A DNA stretch of 64,000 nt from CBDDHT01 sp965228615 (GTDB lineage Bacteria; Pseudomonadota; Alphaproteobacteria; Rhizobiales; Methyloligellaceae), in assembly GCA_965228615.1 (NCBI GenBank), contig CBDDHT010000004.1:620001-684000 (forward strand), read 5' to 3'. The notes below the pieces were generated by a model. The model made no database searches, was not told the origin of the DNA, and saw only the letters and a list, made by a program, of their open reading frames with translations. Shown piece by piece: positions 47,267 through 55,430 of the stretch. Position 1 is the stretch's first letter. Each line of letters opens with the position of its first letter. The position numbers and the translations under genes were made by a program.

Positions 47267-47360
47267 CAGCACTATGAATCGCGCGCATACAGCCGGTGCT
47301 ACTATCGCCGACAAAGCGATCCTTGATACGGAACGTAGCGCATTCGGCACGAGATAGCGT

Positions 47361-47666
47361 TTAGTGAGTCCAGCTGTCGATACGGCCAAATTTGAAATTG
47401 TCCGCATATGATTTCTTGAGCTGCTTGCGGGGCTTCGGCTCCATGACCGTGTAGGCAATGCCGTTGCGCTTCGCATAAGCAATGGCGTCGTCTTTGGTGG
47501 GAAAGGCCATCTTCAATTGAGAGCGCATGTCGCTTGAGCTGGTCCAGCCCATCAGCGGCTCGATCTGTCTTGGCTGTTCGGGCTCGAACTCGAGCACCCA
47601 GCGCTTCGTGCGCGCCGTTCCGGATTGCATGGCCGTCTTCGTCGGCCGGTAGATGCGTGCAACCAT
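47361..47666 (-). CDS. Complex I NDUFS4-like accessory subunit
   Basis: A 101-residue protein matching the ETC complex I subunit domain of alphaproteobacteria and mitochondria (the 18-kDa/AQDQ subunit). Key stretches are ARIYRPTKTAMQSG, WVLEFEPE, LMGWTSS and FPTKDDAIAYAKRNG. It stabilises the NADH-binding arm. Its gene stands apart from the nuo operon, 82 bp after tRNA-Pro. A GAGGAG ribosome-binding site 7 bp upstream fixes the start. Confidence 0.93.
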   Translation of the reverse strand: MVARIYRPTKTAMQSGTARTKRWVLEFEPEQPRQIEPLMGWTSSSDMRSQLKMAFPTKDDAIAYAKRNGIAYTVMEPKPRKQLKKSYADNFKFGRIDSWTH

Positions 47667-47748
47667 GTGTGGCTCCTCGCAAGCAAGTCTGCAGCCCGTC
47701 AAACCATTCCAACGCGGTTGGAAACGGACGCTCGGATCGCTCGTTTCA

Positions 47749-47825
47749 TGGTCGGGGCAGCAAGATTCGAACTTGCGACCCCCTGCTCCCAAAGCAGGTG
47801 CGCTACCAGGCTGCGCTATGCCCCG
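47749..47825 (-). tRNA. tRNA-Pro (TGG)
   Basis: A 77-nt cloverleaf with encoded CCA. The acceptor stem CGGGGCA/TGCCCCG is perfect. The anticodon stem-loop CTGCTTTGGGAGCAG gives TGG. Confidence 0.97.
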
Positions 47826-47936
47826 ACAATGAATAGAGTCCGGTCTCGCGAACTGTGCAGAGACCTTATGGAGTGTGCATTACACCTTTAGCCTGCGCCT
47901 CGCAAGACGGCCGATGTCACGTCCCGAACATATCGT

Positions 47937-48500
47937 TTATTGGGTGAAGGTCTTGTGAACGACCTTGTCGCCCGGCTTCAATCCAATCCTGTCTGCCGTT
48001 CCTGCAATCAATTCCAGAACGGCGAGGACCTTGCCGTTGGATTCGATGGTCTTGAGCGACTGAGGCACCGTGTTGCGGACCACATGATGCACGACGCCTT
48101 TTTCAGTGATGAACACCATATCCAGCGAGATGTAGGTGTTCTTCATCCACATCGCGACCGGCTGCTGCTTGTCGTAGATGAACAGCATGCCGCGGTCCGC
48201 CGGCATGGAGGTCCGAAACATCAGGCCGATCGCCTGCTCTGACGGCGAATCGGCAATTTCAACGGTGAATTTGTGATCACCGCCACCGGTCTTAAGAACC
48301 AGTTCTTCGGTTGGCAGTGTCTTGCTTTCGGCAGTGGCCGATGCGTAAGCCAAGGCAATCACCAGCACCAAAAGGCCCAGCAGTCCATAGATAAAGACTG
48401 GTGGGCCCAGAAGCGTCTGAGGCTGCGGCTTCGGCCTAATTCGTTCTTGTCTCCGTTCCGACCGGCTTGAGCTCTGCCGCCATGAGCCCTTTCGGTCCAT
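47937..48500 (-). CDS. DUF192 family exported protein
   Basis: A DUF192 protein with a hydrophobic segment (FIYGLLGLLVLVIALAYASA) followed by the domain: QAIGLMFRTSMPADRGMLF and VAMWMKNTYISLDMVFI are its signature. Its function is unknown; it is usually membrane-anchored or periplasmic. The start is uncertain: ATG 48500 gives 187 residues with a long basic N-region and overlaps the cold-shock gene by 65 bp. A shorter GTG or TTG start within the hydrophobic segment cannot be excluded. It is coupled to the cold-shock gene upstream. Confidence 0.85.
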   Translation of the reverse strand: MDRKGSWRQSSSRSERRQERIRPKPQPQTLLGPPVFIYGLLGLLVLVIALAYASATAESKTLPTEELVLKTGGGDHKFTVEIADSPSEQAIGLMFRTSMPADRGMLFIYDKQQPVAMWMKNTYISLDMVFITEKGVVHHVVRNTVPQSLKTIESNGKVLAVLELIAGTADRIGLKPGDKVVHKTFTQ

Positions 48501-49002
48501 TTCCGTAGCGAACCATAACCCTCTGGCCCGGACGAAGCTCGGCAAAACCGAAGCGCCGTAAGGTTTCCATGTGGACGAAGATATCTGCCGTGTTTTCGCC
48601 ACGCGTCAGGAACCCGAACCCTCGGATGCGATTGAACCATTTGACAACGGCTTCTTCAAAATCGCTTTCCGCTACGATCTGCACATGTGTCCGCTGCGGT
48701 AGTTGCGACGGATGCACTGCGCTCGAATCATCCATAGAAATGACACGGAAGGCCTGCAGACCTTTTGGTCTTTTCAGAACTTCGCATACAACCCGCGCTC
48801 CCTCATACGCGGTTTGATAGCCATCTCTTCTCAAAACCGTCACGTGCAGTAGGACATCTCCAAATCCACTGTCAGGTATGATAAAACCATACCCCTTGGA
48901 TGCGTCAAACCACTTTATCGTGCCGGCGATTTCAATTACGTCGACAGGCGCGTCTTCGTTTTGCGCAATTCCCTCGACGAGAGGCGACGCCTTCGGCCCC
49001 AT
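48436..49002 (-). CDS. Cold-shock protein with two CSD domains
   Basis: A 188-residue protein with two cold-shock domains. The first has GTIKWFDASKGYGFI (about 27-41) and the second has AVVKWFNRIRGFGFL (about 117-131); RNP-1/RNP-2-like aromatic residues are present in both. It binds single-stranded nucleic acid. Tandem-CSD proteins of this size are common in alphaproteobacteria. The longer opening uses a GTG one codon earlier; the ATG is preferred. Confidence 0.92.
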   Translation of the reverse strand: MGPKASPLVEGIAQNEDAPVDVIEIAGTIKWFDASKGYGFIIPDSGFGDVLLHVTVLRRDGYQTAYEGARVVCEVLKRPKGLQAFRVISMDDSSAVHPSQLPQRTHVQIVAESDFEEAVVKWFNRIRGFGFLTRGENTADIFVHMETLRRFGFAELRPGQRVMVRYGNGPKGLMAAELKPVGTETRTN

Positions 49003-49404
49003 CACTAACTCCCCCGCTGACTTTCGAGTCGCATTTCCTCACCGAATAGGCCCCTATTTGGGGAGGAATACCGACGCTTCGACTGAACATATCATCCCGA
49101 AGTGCAGTGCAAAGTAGAAATTTCCGCTGCACCATTTTCTCAACACCGAACGGCTTTCAGGTGTCACATTGAGAAGCTCCGGGAAGCGCATGATCAATAT
49201 GAAAAAAACAATCTTCGTGCAGAACGGCGCCTAAAGGCATCGGTCCGAAAAGCAACATCAGGTTGCTGAAAGCTGTTGCAGAGACGCAACAGAATTTTCA
49301 CCTTATGCACGGCCATGTCCGGAATTGCGTTATCGCGGGGCGGTCTTGATTCGAGGCGGGTGCATCGTCTCGCCAACCGGTGATACCTGCCCGCCTACAA
49401 GGCT
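49003..49404. other. Gap between the sirtuin and cold-shock genes
   Basis: About 400 bp with no credible gene. It holds the cold-shock gene's promoter and probably a long 5' leader. A short inverted repeat GTTGC / GCAAC is seen near 49273-49291. Confidence 0.45.
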
Positions 49405-50187
49405 TCATCCAGGCGTTTGAAGCCGTCGGCGTGACTTGTCGCGGACGTCGCGCAAGACGGCACCGATTTCCCCGTGAATCACCAAATCCGCAATCGGATC
49501 GAGGGGCGTTGCCTCCCGATTGATGATAACCAGGTTGGCGCCATGTTCCTTTGCGAGCACAGGAAAACCTGCCGCCGGGTAAACAACAAGAGAGCTTCCG
49601 ATCGCAAGGAAGATGTCCGAATCGACGACCGCCTTTCGGGTCGCGGCCATGGCATCGCCCGGCATGGGTTGTCCGAAAGAAATCGTCGCCGTCTTGATGA
49701 AACCGCCGCAAGCGTCGCAGTCGGGCGGTCTCTCGTCCTCTCCCATGCGGGATCTGACCCAATCGATACTGACCCGCGACGAGCAGTCGATGCAGGCGGC
49801 ATAGGTCGTATTGCCGTGAAGCTCGATGATCCGCCTTTCCGGAATCCCCGATGCCTGATGAAGATTGTCGATGTTCTGAGTGACGATATGAGAGAGCGCG
49901 CCTGCGGCCAGATAATCGGCCAATACCTGATGGCCCTCGGTGGGGCGAGCGGCCGCAAATGTGTCTTCGATTGCAAAACGCCGGCGCCATGACTCCTTAC
50001 GTGCTTCCGGCGAATCGAGAAAGTCCTGGAATTCGATCGGTTCGTTCTTCGCCCACAGCCCGCCGGGGCTGCGAAAATCCGGAATTCCGGATTCGGTGCT
50101 GATCCCGGCACCGGTGAAAGCTATCCCCGACTTGGCCTCGTCGAGCCATGCGGCAAGGAGTGCTGTCTGGTCGCTGGTATCCGCCAT
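49405..50187 (-). CDS. cobB: NAD-dependent protein deacylase (Sir2 family)
   Basis: A 260-residue sirtuin. It has the NAD loop TGAGISTESGIPDFRS, TQNIDNLH, the catalytic H124 in LHGN, and a zinc ribbon with CIDC (132/135) and CDAC (157/160). It removes acetyl or other acyl groups from lysines using NAD. The length and motifs are complete. It is a monocistronic gene divergent from gloA. Confidence 0.93.
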   Translation of the reverse strand: MADTSDQTALLAAWLDEAKSGIAFTGAGISTESGIPDFRSPGGLWAKNEPIEFQDFLDSPEARKESWRRRFAIEDTFAAARPTEGHQVLADYLAAGALSHIVTQNIDNLHQASGIPERRIIELHGNTTYAACIDCSSRVSIDWVRSRMGEDERPPDCDACGGFIKTATISFGQPMPGDAMAATRKAVVDSDIFLAIGSSLVVYPAAGFPVLAKEHGANLVIINREATPLDPIADLVIHGEIGAVLRDVRDKSRRRLQTPG

Positions 50188-50306
50188 TCTTGCACCTTAT
50201 CTCTTTGCAGGCTGCGAACCTCAGCAGAATCTTGTTTGCGTTGATCTCACCCGATCAAACGCGATAATGGCCGGTGAAAGCCATCTGTCAAAGGACACGG
50301 ACATCG

Positions 50307-50726
50307 ATGAAGTATCTCCACACCATGGTACGCGTCACGGATATCGACGCATCGCTCGATTTTTACTGCAACAAGCTGGGCCTCACGGAACTGCGCCGCC
50401 GCGAAGACGAAAATGGCCGCTTCACGCTCGTTTTCCTCGCAGCGCCCGGCGATGAAGAGGCGCAGCTCGAGCTGACCTACAACTGGGATCCTGAACCCTA
50501 TGGCGAGGGCCGCAATTTCGGACATCTGGCCTACCGGGTCGATGACATCTACGAGACCTGCCAACGCCTCATGGACAACGGTGTGACCATTAATCGACCT
50601 CCACGTGACGGACGCATGGCATTCGTCCGCTCTCCTGACAATATCTCGATCGAGTTGCTGCAAAAGGGACCATCGCTGCAAAAGCAGGAGCCATGGGCCT
50701 CCATGGAGAATACCGGCCACTGGTAG
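50307..50726 (+). CDS. gloA: Lactoylglutathione lyase (glyoxalase I)
   Basis: A 139-residue glyoxalase I that isomerises the methylglyoxal-glutathione hemithioacetal. Metal ligands H5, E55, H73 and E116 sit in MKYLHTMVRV, QLELTYNW, FGHLAYRV and SIELLQK. An upstream ATG 11 codons earlier is less likely because H5 fits the family only with this start. The next 175 bp show no gene and lead into the tRNA-Glu element. Confidence 0.93.
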   Translation: MKYLHTMVRVTDIDASLDFYCNKLGLTELRRREDENGRFTLVFLAAPGDEEAQLELTYNWDPEPYGEGRNFGHLAYRVDDIYETCQRLMDNGVTINRPPRDGRMAFVRSPDNISIELLQKGPSLQKQEPWASMENTGHW

Positions 50727-50901
50727 GACACTATCGGTAGCCACTTGAGACGCGCGGCCCGCCCTAGGGTCCGGCGGCGCATCCAATCCATGCGATCTTG
50801 GCGCCAACGGCGCCATCGCTACCCGATCAACAAATACGCAAGTTGCGTTCGCACCATAAACGCATGCGCAATCTGCGGCAATTTCATGTGCTGAGGAGAG
50901 T

Positions 50902-50945
50902 TGGCACCCTCTAGGTGCATTGAACTCCTGTTTCCAGGTTGAAAA
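50902..50945 (-). repeat. Displaced 3' half of tRNA-Glu (left attachment site)
   Basis: Matches 53206-53249 in 41 of 44 positions, including a perfect 27-bp core from the T-loop to the anticodon loop. It lacks the 5' half, and its T-stem is mispaired, so it is not functional. The core is the probable crossover region. Confidence 0.85.
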
Positions 50946-51024
50946 ACAGGAAAGTTTTGTTGTCTTTTTAAAGGGGTTGCCAGTTTCGAGCCCCCAAATT
51001 GGCCCCAGCGATATCAATGGGCTA

Positions 51025-51042
51025 TGGGGCGAGTGGCAAACC
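51025..51042 (+). promoter_or_regulatory. Possible left integrase arm-type site
   Basis: TGGGG-N2-AGTGGCAAACC, the same arrangement as 53174-53191 at the other end of the element. It lies 80 bp inside the left attachment copy. Confidence 0.4.
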
Positions 51043-51315
51043 ATTCCAGCGTGCAGCGCCACTCTCTTTATATATAGAGGCGTCTCGCAACAGTTCTTCC
51101 CCTTCCCTCTCTCTATGTGGGGAGGTGGGGTGATGAGCAATCGCACTAGCCGGAACTTGGCATGATGGCCCAGGCTCCCACATCGACGCGGGGCCAGTAT
51201 CGCATTGGTCGATGATTAGATTAGTAGGCTGTTGTATTTTCTGGATGCCAATTGCCTAATGTGCCCGTTGTCTTGGACTGTTTCCAAGATCGTCAAAACT
51301 CTCCAGGAGGTGGAA

Positions 51316-51627
51316 ATGATCGTCACGGTTTTTCGCTCGCGCCTAAATCCGGAAACGGAAACGGAATACAAGAATGTTGCCATGCGGATGGCCGAACTCT
51401 CGAAGACGATGCCTGGTTATGTTTCCCACAAGACATTCTTTGCGGACGATGGTGAGAGGGTCACCATCGTCGAATTTGAGTCGGAAGATGATATGGATGT
51501 CTGGTCCAAGCATCCTGAACACCTCGAAGCCAAGAAGGCGGGTCGCGAGTTGTTTTTTACCGAATTCAAGATTCACGTCTGCGACGTCAAGCGGACAATC
51601 AAGAAGGATGCTGCCGCTCAGTCATAG
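51316..51627 (+). CDS. ABM-domain (antibiotic biosynthesis monooxygenase) family protein
   Basis: A 103-residue dimeric alpha/beta-barrel protein. MIVTVFRSRLNPETETEYK and the WSKHPEH strand fit the ABM fold. A strong AGGAGG site lies 5 bp before the ATG. Activity cannot be predicted: the fold includes quinol monooxygenases and haem-degrading enzymes, and no haem-ligand motif is clear. It is element cargo. Confidence 0.75.
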   Translation: MIVTVFRSRLNPETETEYKNVAMRMAELSKTMPGYVSHKTFFADDGERVTIVEFESEDDMDVWSKHPEHLEAKKAGRELFFTEFKIHVCDVKRTIKKDAAAQS

Positions 51628-51639
51628 ACCTGACGTCGA

Positions 51640-51680
51640 GACACGGTGTCCTAAAATGCCGCGTCCGTGGTGTAAATGAG
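51640..51680 (+). repeat. Gene-following direct repeat, copy 1
   Basis: 41 bp matching 52186-52226 at 33 positions. The first 15 bp are identical and contain the 11-bp palindrome GACACGGTGTC. It begins 12 bp after the ABM gene stop. Confidence 0.7.
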
Positions 51681-51729
51681 TTCGGCAGTTTGGCGTGAAT
51701 GTTGGAAATCGCAGGCATCGGTCACACAT

Positions 51730-52157
51730 ATGGACTCCAAGCCAAAATACGAAGAGCTTGTTGAGATATTGGGCCGCCATATCTACGACCACTGGACCGA
51801 GAACAATGATTTTTATGATATGTCTAATTCGGGCTTCCAAATTGCGGCGGCTATACTCGGAAAACTCGACATAATGGAGCGAAAAGGCAACACGGCTCAT
51901 CATAAATTTCTATGTGAACCGAAATTGTTCAGAGCAAAGGCAATTGAAAATAAAAAAAAGGATGTGGATACGATACGACCATCTTGGCTTTCATTGGCAT
52001 CATTGAATACGGAAAGCCAGAAGATGACCTTGTTGAATGCCTAGTGAAATTGGATGTGTATCAAGACCCGTACATCTATGATGGGTTGTACGTTTGGGGA
52101 GACCGGATGCCATACTACAACAATCTCTATTCGAACTGGGCGTCTTTGATCGCGTAG
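51730..52157 (+). pseudogene. Unknown gene split by a -1 frameshift at an A-run
   Basis: The first frame (from MDSKPKYEELVEILGR) stops at 52044. Sequence that looks coding continues in the -1 frame (FIGIIEYGKPEDDLVECL, then YNNLYSNWASLIA) to 52157. The frames join at an eight-A run (51952-51959) that contains the classical slippery heptamer A AAA AAG in the correct phase. The joined product would be about 142 residues, the unshifted one 104. Either this is a real mutation or the site is used for programmed -1 frameshifting. No family is recognised. Confidence 0.6.
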
Positions 52158-52185
52158 GGAAAGTCGGCAATCCACTAGCTGCAAT

Positions 52186-52226
52186 GACACGGTGTCCTAA
52201 GATGCCTAGGCCTTGGTGTGGGTGAG
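52186..52226 (+). repeat. Gene-following direct repeat, copy 2
   Basis: The partner of 51640-51680. It begins 28 bp after the end of the frameshifted gene and lies beyond the stop of the converging gene at 52242. Confidence 0.7.
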
Positions 52227-52241
52227 CCCAACTGCTCACCA

Positions 52242-52511
52242 TTATTCCTCGCCAGATACAATTGCCGCCGAAACGTTTAGCGCCGGATTCAGCACGGTCC
52301 AAATCAGTATTTCACCAGCACCAGTCTGGACATTTATTTTCGCCGTCACAATAATCGCACTGTCACCCGGCCCAATTTGAGGATTTTCAGCACTCGTATT
52401 GAAAATCACAGCCCCTGTTGTTGATGAATTAAATAATTCGACCGTCAAGATATCACTTCCATTAAACAGAATTTTTCCTGGAGTGGCCGTGGTTTTGTTT
52501 AAAGAAGTCAT
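52242..52511 (-). CDS. Unknown 89-residue protein of the tRNA-Glu element
   Basis: The protein starts MTSLNKTTATPGK and is rich in Thr, Ser, Val and Ile with alternating hydrophobic residues, suggesting a beta-sandwich. There is no signal peptide, cysteine or recognised motif. The AAGGAGG site fits the second of two ATGs (7-bp spacing; 1 bp for the first), so the start is 52511. The strong site suggests it is expressed. Confidence 0.6.
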   Translation of the reverse strand: MTSLNKTTATPGKILFNGSDILTVELFNSSTTGAVIFNTSAENPQIGPGDSAIIVTAKINVQTGAGEILIWTVLNPALNVSAAIVSGEE

Positions 52512-52555
52512 TCCCATGCCTCCTTATGCAATAAAAACCAAAAATCCTCTGTCAG

Positions 52556-53152
52556 TTCGCTGTCGACCGGGAATACCGGGGCGACAACCCAGCCGCTAAG
52601 GTCAAATTGCTGGGCGGCGGCGGCAAGGAATACGAGCCTTGGCCAGCTATCGCTCTAGAAAAGTTTTCCACAGAAGCCCAGACGCCGATGCATCGTCGGG
52701 CCTTCGCTCTTTTTGCTCTACACAGGCCAGCGACATGGGGACGTGATCCAGATGGCTTGGCAACACTATCAGGGAGGCGAAATAAGCGTCGTACAAGGCA
52801 AAACCGACAAACGGCTAACTTGTTTCCCGCCCATCGCGATTTGCGCGCTGAAATCGACAATATCGAACGCCAGCAGTTTATGATGCTTCACACCACAAAG
52901 GGGAAGCCATTCGGTCCCGTTTATTTTGGTGCCTGGTTCAAACGAGAAATGACACGGTTGGGCTTTGGTGGCCTGCAATTGCACGGATTACGGAAGAATG
53001 CCGTCAATGCTTTGTTGGAGGCCGGCTGCTCAGAAGCCGAGACCGCATCTATCACTGGGCAATCCCTTCAGGTGGTCCAGCATTATGCGAAAAAAGTGAA
53101 CCAACCACGCCTTGCCGGCTCGGCGATTCGCAAATGGGAGAACGCCGAATGA
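52556..53152 (+). pseudogene. Truncated, frameshifted tyrosine recombinase
   Basis: Remnant of the C-terminal catalytic domain of a phage-type integrase. The frame containing GDNPAAKVKLLGGGGKEYEPWP shifts near 52710 to FALYTGQRHGDVIQMAW, which has the first catalytic Arg. It then shifts back near 52820 to the segment with LHGLRKNA (H-x-x-R) and VVQHYAKKV (catalytic Tyr). The N-terminal arm- and core-binding domains are missing. At least two frame changes make it inactive. It lies 53 bp from tRNA-Glu, the usual place for such an integrase. Confidence 0.8.
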
Positions 53153-53158
53153 ACGCTC

Positions 53159-53191
53159 AGTGGCAAACCTGTTTGGGGAAAGTGGCAAACC
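53159..53191 (+). promoter_or_regulatory. Possible right integrase arm-type sites
   Basis: Two direct copies of AGTGGCAAACC (53159-53169 and 53181-53191), 22 bp apart or about two helical turns, lie between the integrase remnant and tRNA-Glu. A third copy is at the other end of the element (51032-51042). Confidence 0.45.
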
Positions 53192-53205
53192 CACCAGCTA
53201 AGTTG

Positions 53206-53280
53206 TGGCACCCCCTAGGAGAATTGAACTCCTGTTTCCAGGTTGAAAACCTGGCGTCCTAACCACTAGACGAAGGGGGC
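53206..53280 (-). tRNA. tRNA-Glu (TTC)
   Basis: A 75-nt cloverleaf with encoded CCA. The acceptor stem GCCCCCT/AGGGGGT has one G-T pair. The anticodon stem-loop CCAGGTTTTCAACCTGG gives TTC. It is the integration target of the element on its 3' side. Confidence 0.97.
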
Positions 53281-53340
53281 CCAGCGCAACGACGGGTGAT
53301 ATAAAACGCTTCGCCGAAGCACGCAAGCCCGCTGTTACAC

Positions 53341-55176
53341 CTAAGTTTCGCTTTGCTGTGGATCAGCGACATCCTCGACGATCAGCTCAATCTTCTCACG
53401 CCCGCCCCAGGTGTTTCGCCGCAGGTGTCCAACGACGTGCAAAAGGCCTCGGCCACGCGCCGACAGGAGCGCTCCGATCTCGGTATCCGCAGCACGAAAC
53501 GCGATGGCATCCAGGCGAACGCCGTCGGGTCCGGTTAGCTGGCAACGGACATGGCCGCTCCCAACCGTCTTGGAAAATCCGCAACGATGCCCGGCAAAGA
53601 CAAAACGTGGCTCGGGATTGCCTGATCCAAACGGCCCGGCTTTGTCCAAAAGCTCCATCAACTCACGGGTTGCACCGCCCCCGGAAAGCGTTGCATCGAT
53701 TTCAAGCGTCGGTAGCTGCCGTGCAGCAAGCACATCGCTCTGCAACGCGGAGCACAGCGCACTCTCAAGTTCATCGAAGCGTGTGCGTTCGACCGTGAGT
53801 CCGGCAGCCATGGCGTGGCCGCCGCCCTTGATCAGAATTCCGGCTTCGACCGCCGCGCGAACAGCCGTACCCAGATCTACGCCTGCAATCGAGCGTGCCG
53901 ACCCGGTCCCGCGCGTCCCCTGATCCCACGTGATGGCCAGCGCAGGGCGTTGATATCGTTCCACAAGGCGGCTCGCTATCAGGCCTACAAGTCCCTTGTG
54001 CCACTGCTCGGAGTCGACCAGCGTGATCGGTGCGTCTGGTTCCTGCTCAAGCCTGCGGTCCGCTGCGGCCATCGCCTCTTCGATCATATCGGCCTCAAGC
54101 GCCTTTCGAGCCTTGTTCAGCTGCTCAAGTTCGTCGGCGATGCCGCGGGCTTCGAGATCGTCGCCGGCGGTTAGAAGCCGGGCGCCGAGGCTTGCATTCC
54201 CGATACGGCCTCCCGCGTTGATCCGCGGGCCGAGCACATAACCCAAATGATAGGACGTCGGCTCCGAGGAAAGCCCGGAAACATCCGCCAATGCCCGCAG
54301 CCCGATATTGCGGCGCGCATGAAGAACCTTGAGACCCGTCGCGACGAACGCCCGGTTAAGACCGCTCAGTGGTACGACATCGGCAACAGTGGCCAGTGCC
54401 ACCATATCGAGCCACTGGCGCAGATCCGGTTGCGGTCCATTGCACTCATACCAGCCCGATGCCCGCAAGTGCCGCGCCGTTGCCACGAGCAACAGGAACG
54501 TCACGCCGGCGGCGGCAAGATCGCCCTGCCCGCTCAGATCGTCCATCCGGTTGGGATTGATGAGCGCGAAGGCATCCGGTAGCTGCTCGTCAGCCAGATG
54601 ATGATCGACGACAACAACGTCCACGCCTCGGGCTTTGGCCTGTGCAATCGGCTCATGGCTGGCTGTGCCGCAATCCACGGTCACGATCAGCGCAGCCCCT
54701 TCGTCAATAAGTGTCGCAAACGCTTCCGAATTGGGACCGTAGCCTTCGCTCAGCCGATCGGGAATGTAGATTCTCGCGCGCAGGCCATGAGCCGCAAGAA
54801 ACGAGATCACAAGTGCCGTACTGGATGCCCCATCAACGTCGTAGTCACCGAAAACGGCGACCGATTCACCCGACTTGATTGCTCTTGCCAGACGCTCCGC
54901 ACCTCGATCCATGTCCTGAAGTGTCGAGGGGTCCGGCATGAGATCGCGAAGCGTCGGATCGAGCCAATGATCGACATTGGCAAGGTCGACACCACGGGCG
55001 GCAAGGATACGGCCGAGGATTTCAGGGACGCCCAACCGCTGAGCGATCGCCGAAGCAATGGGCGTTCGGCTCTTGGAAAGGCGATCAATCCAGGTGAACC
55101 CGCGGGCGGAACGCCGGACTCCCAGCAGCGGATCTGTTGCGTCATCCATCTCACCCGCAGCGCACGCAGCACTCAT
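53341..55176 (-). CDS. recJ: Single-stranded-DNA-specific exonuclease RecJ
   Basis: A 611-residue DHH/DHHA1 phosphoesterase that degrades single-stranded DNA 5'-3' in recombination and mismatch repair. The metal motifs are VFGDYDVDGASST, VTVDCGT and VVDHH, with GGHAMAAG in the DHHA1 domain. A GTG-started form would be 18 residues longer. The ATG at 55176 has a well-spaced GAGGG site and is preferred. It is divergent from the channel gene. Confidence 0.95.
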   Translation of the reverse strand: MSAACAAGEMDDATDPLLGVRRSARGFTWIDRLSKSRTPIASAIAQRLGVPEILGRILAARGVDLANVDHWLDPTLRDLMPDPSTLQDMDRGAERLARAIKSGESVAVFGDYDVDGASSTALVISFLAAHGLRARIYIPDRLSEGYGPNSEAFATLIDEGAALIVTVDCGTASHEPIAQAKARGVDVVVVDHHLADEQLPDAFALINPNRMDDLSGQGDLAAAGVTFLLLVATARHLRASGWYECNGPQPDLRQWLDMVALATVADVVPLSGLNRAFVATGLKVLHARRNIGLRALADVSGLSSEPTSYHLGYVLGPRINAGGRIGNASLGARLLTAGDDLEARGIADELEQLNKARKALEADMIEEAMAAADRRLEQEPDAPITLVDSEQWHKGLVGLIASRLVERYQRPALAITWDQGTRGTGSARSIAGVDLGTAVRAAVEAGILIKGGGHAMAAGLTVERTRFDELESALCSALQSDVLAARQLPTLEIDATLSGGGATRELMELLDKAGPFGSGNPEPRFVFAGHRCGFSKTVGSGHVRCQLTGPDGVRLDAIAFRAADTEIGALLSARGRGLLHVVGHLRRNTWGGREKIELIVEDVADPQQSET

Positions 55177-55430
55177 AACATCCCTCAAGGTTCCACTGTC
55201 GATTTGTGCCAAGTGTGGATGATTCGTCACCGCGCTGAAATGGCGCCATCCCCGATATCCTCAACGCCAATATTGCACGTTGGCCCGATTCCCGGCAGAT
55301 TGGCGCAATCCTTGGAGCGACAAGAACGAGATGGCCTGACCCAGTTTTTCGAAATGCAGTCTGAAATTTGCTGAGCAGTGCTGCCAAGAGATCCTATTCA
55401 CCTCGATATTTGCCGAGAAAGAACGAAGCA

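Larger units (their letters stand above)
50902..53249. mobile_element. Decayed integrative element in tRNA-Glu
   Basis: About 2.3 kb bounded by an imperfect 44-bp direct repeat. The right copy is the 3' part of intact tRNA-Glu (53206-53249) and the left copy (50902-50945) is a displaced 3' tRNA half. A broken tyrosine recombinase lies beside the tRNA, and iterated short motifs occur at both ends. The cargo is an ABM-domain gene, a frameshifted unknown gene and an unknown small gene. The internal DNA is more AT-rich than its surroundings. With its integrase broken it is unlikely to move by itself. Confidence 0.75.

Noticed and set aside
50902..50975. A second tRNA-Glu gene
   Set aside because: The 5' half is missing and the T-stem carries mismatches, so it is treated as a displaced attachment copy.
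50920..51165. An 81-residue plus-strand ORF at the left end of the tRNA-Glu element
   Set aside because: It overlaps the displaced tRNA copy and the possible arm site, and lacks a ribosome-binding site.
51640..52226. Integron cassette array
   Set aside because: There are no attC core sites, no integron integrase and only two diverged repeats; the cassette-like order is kept only as an observation.
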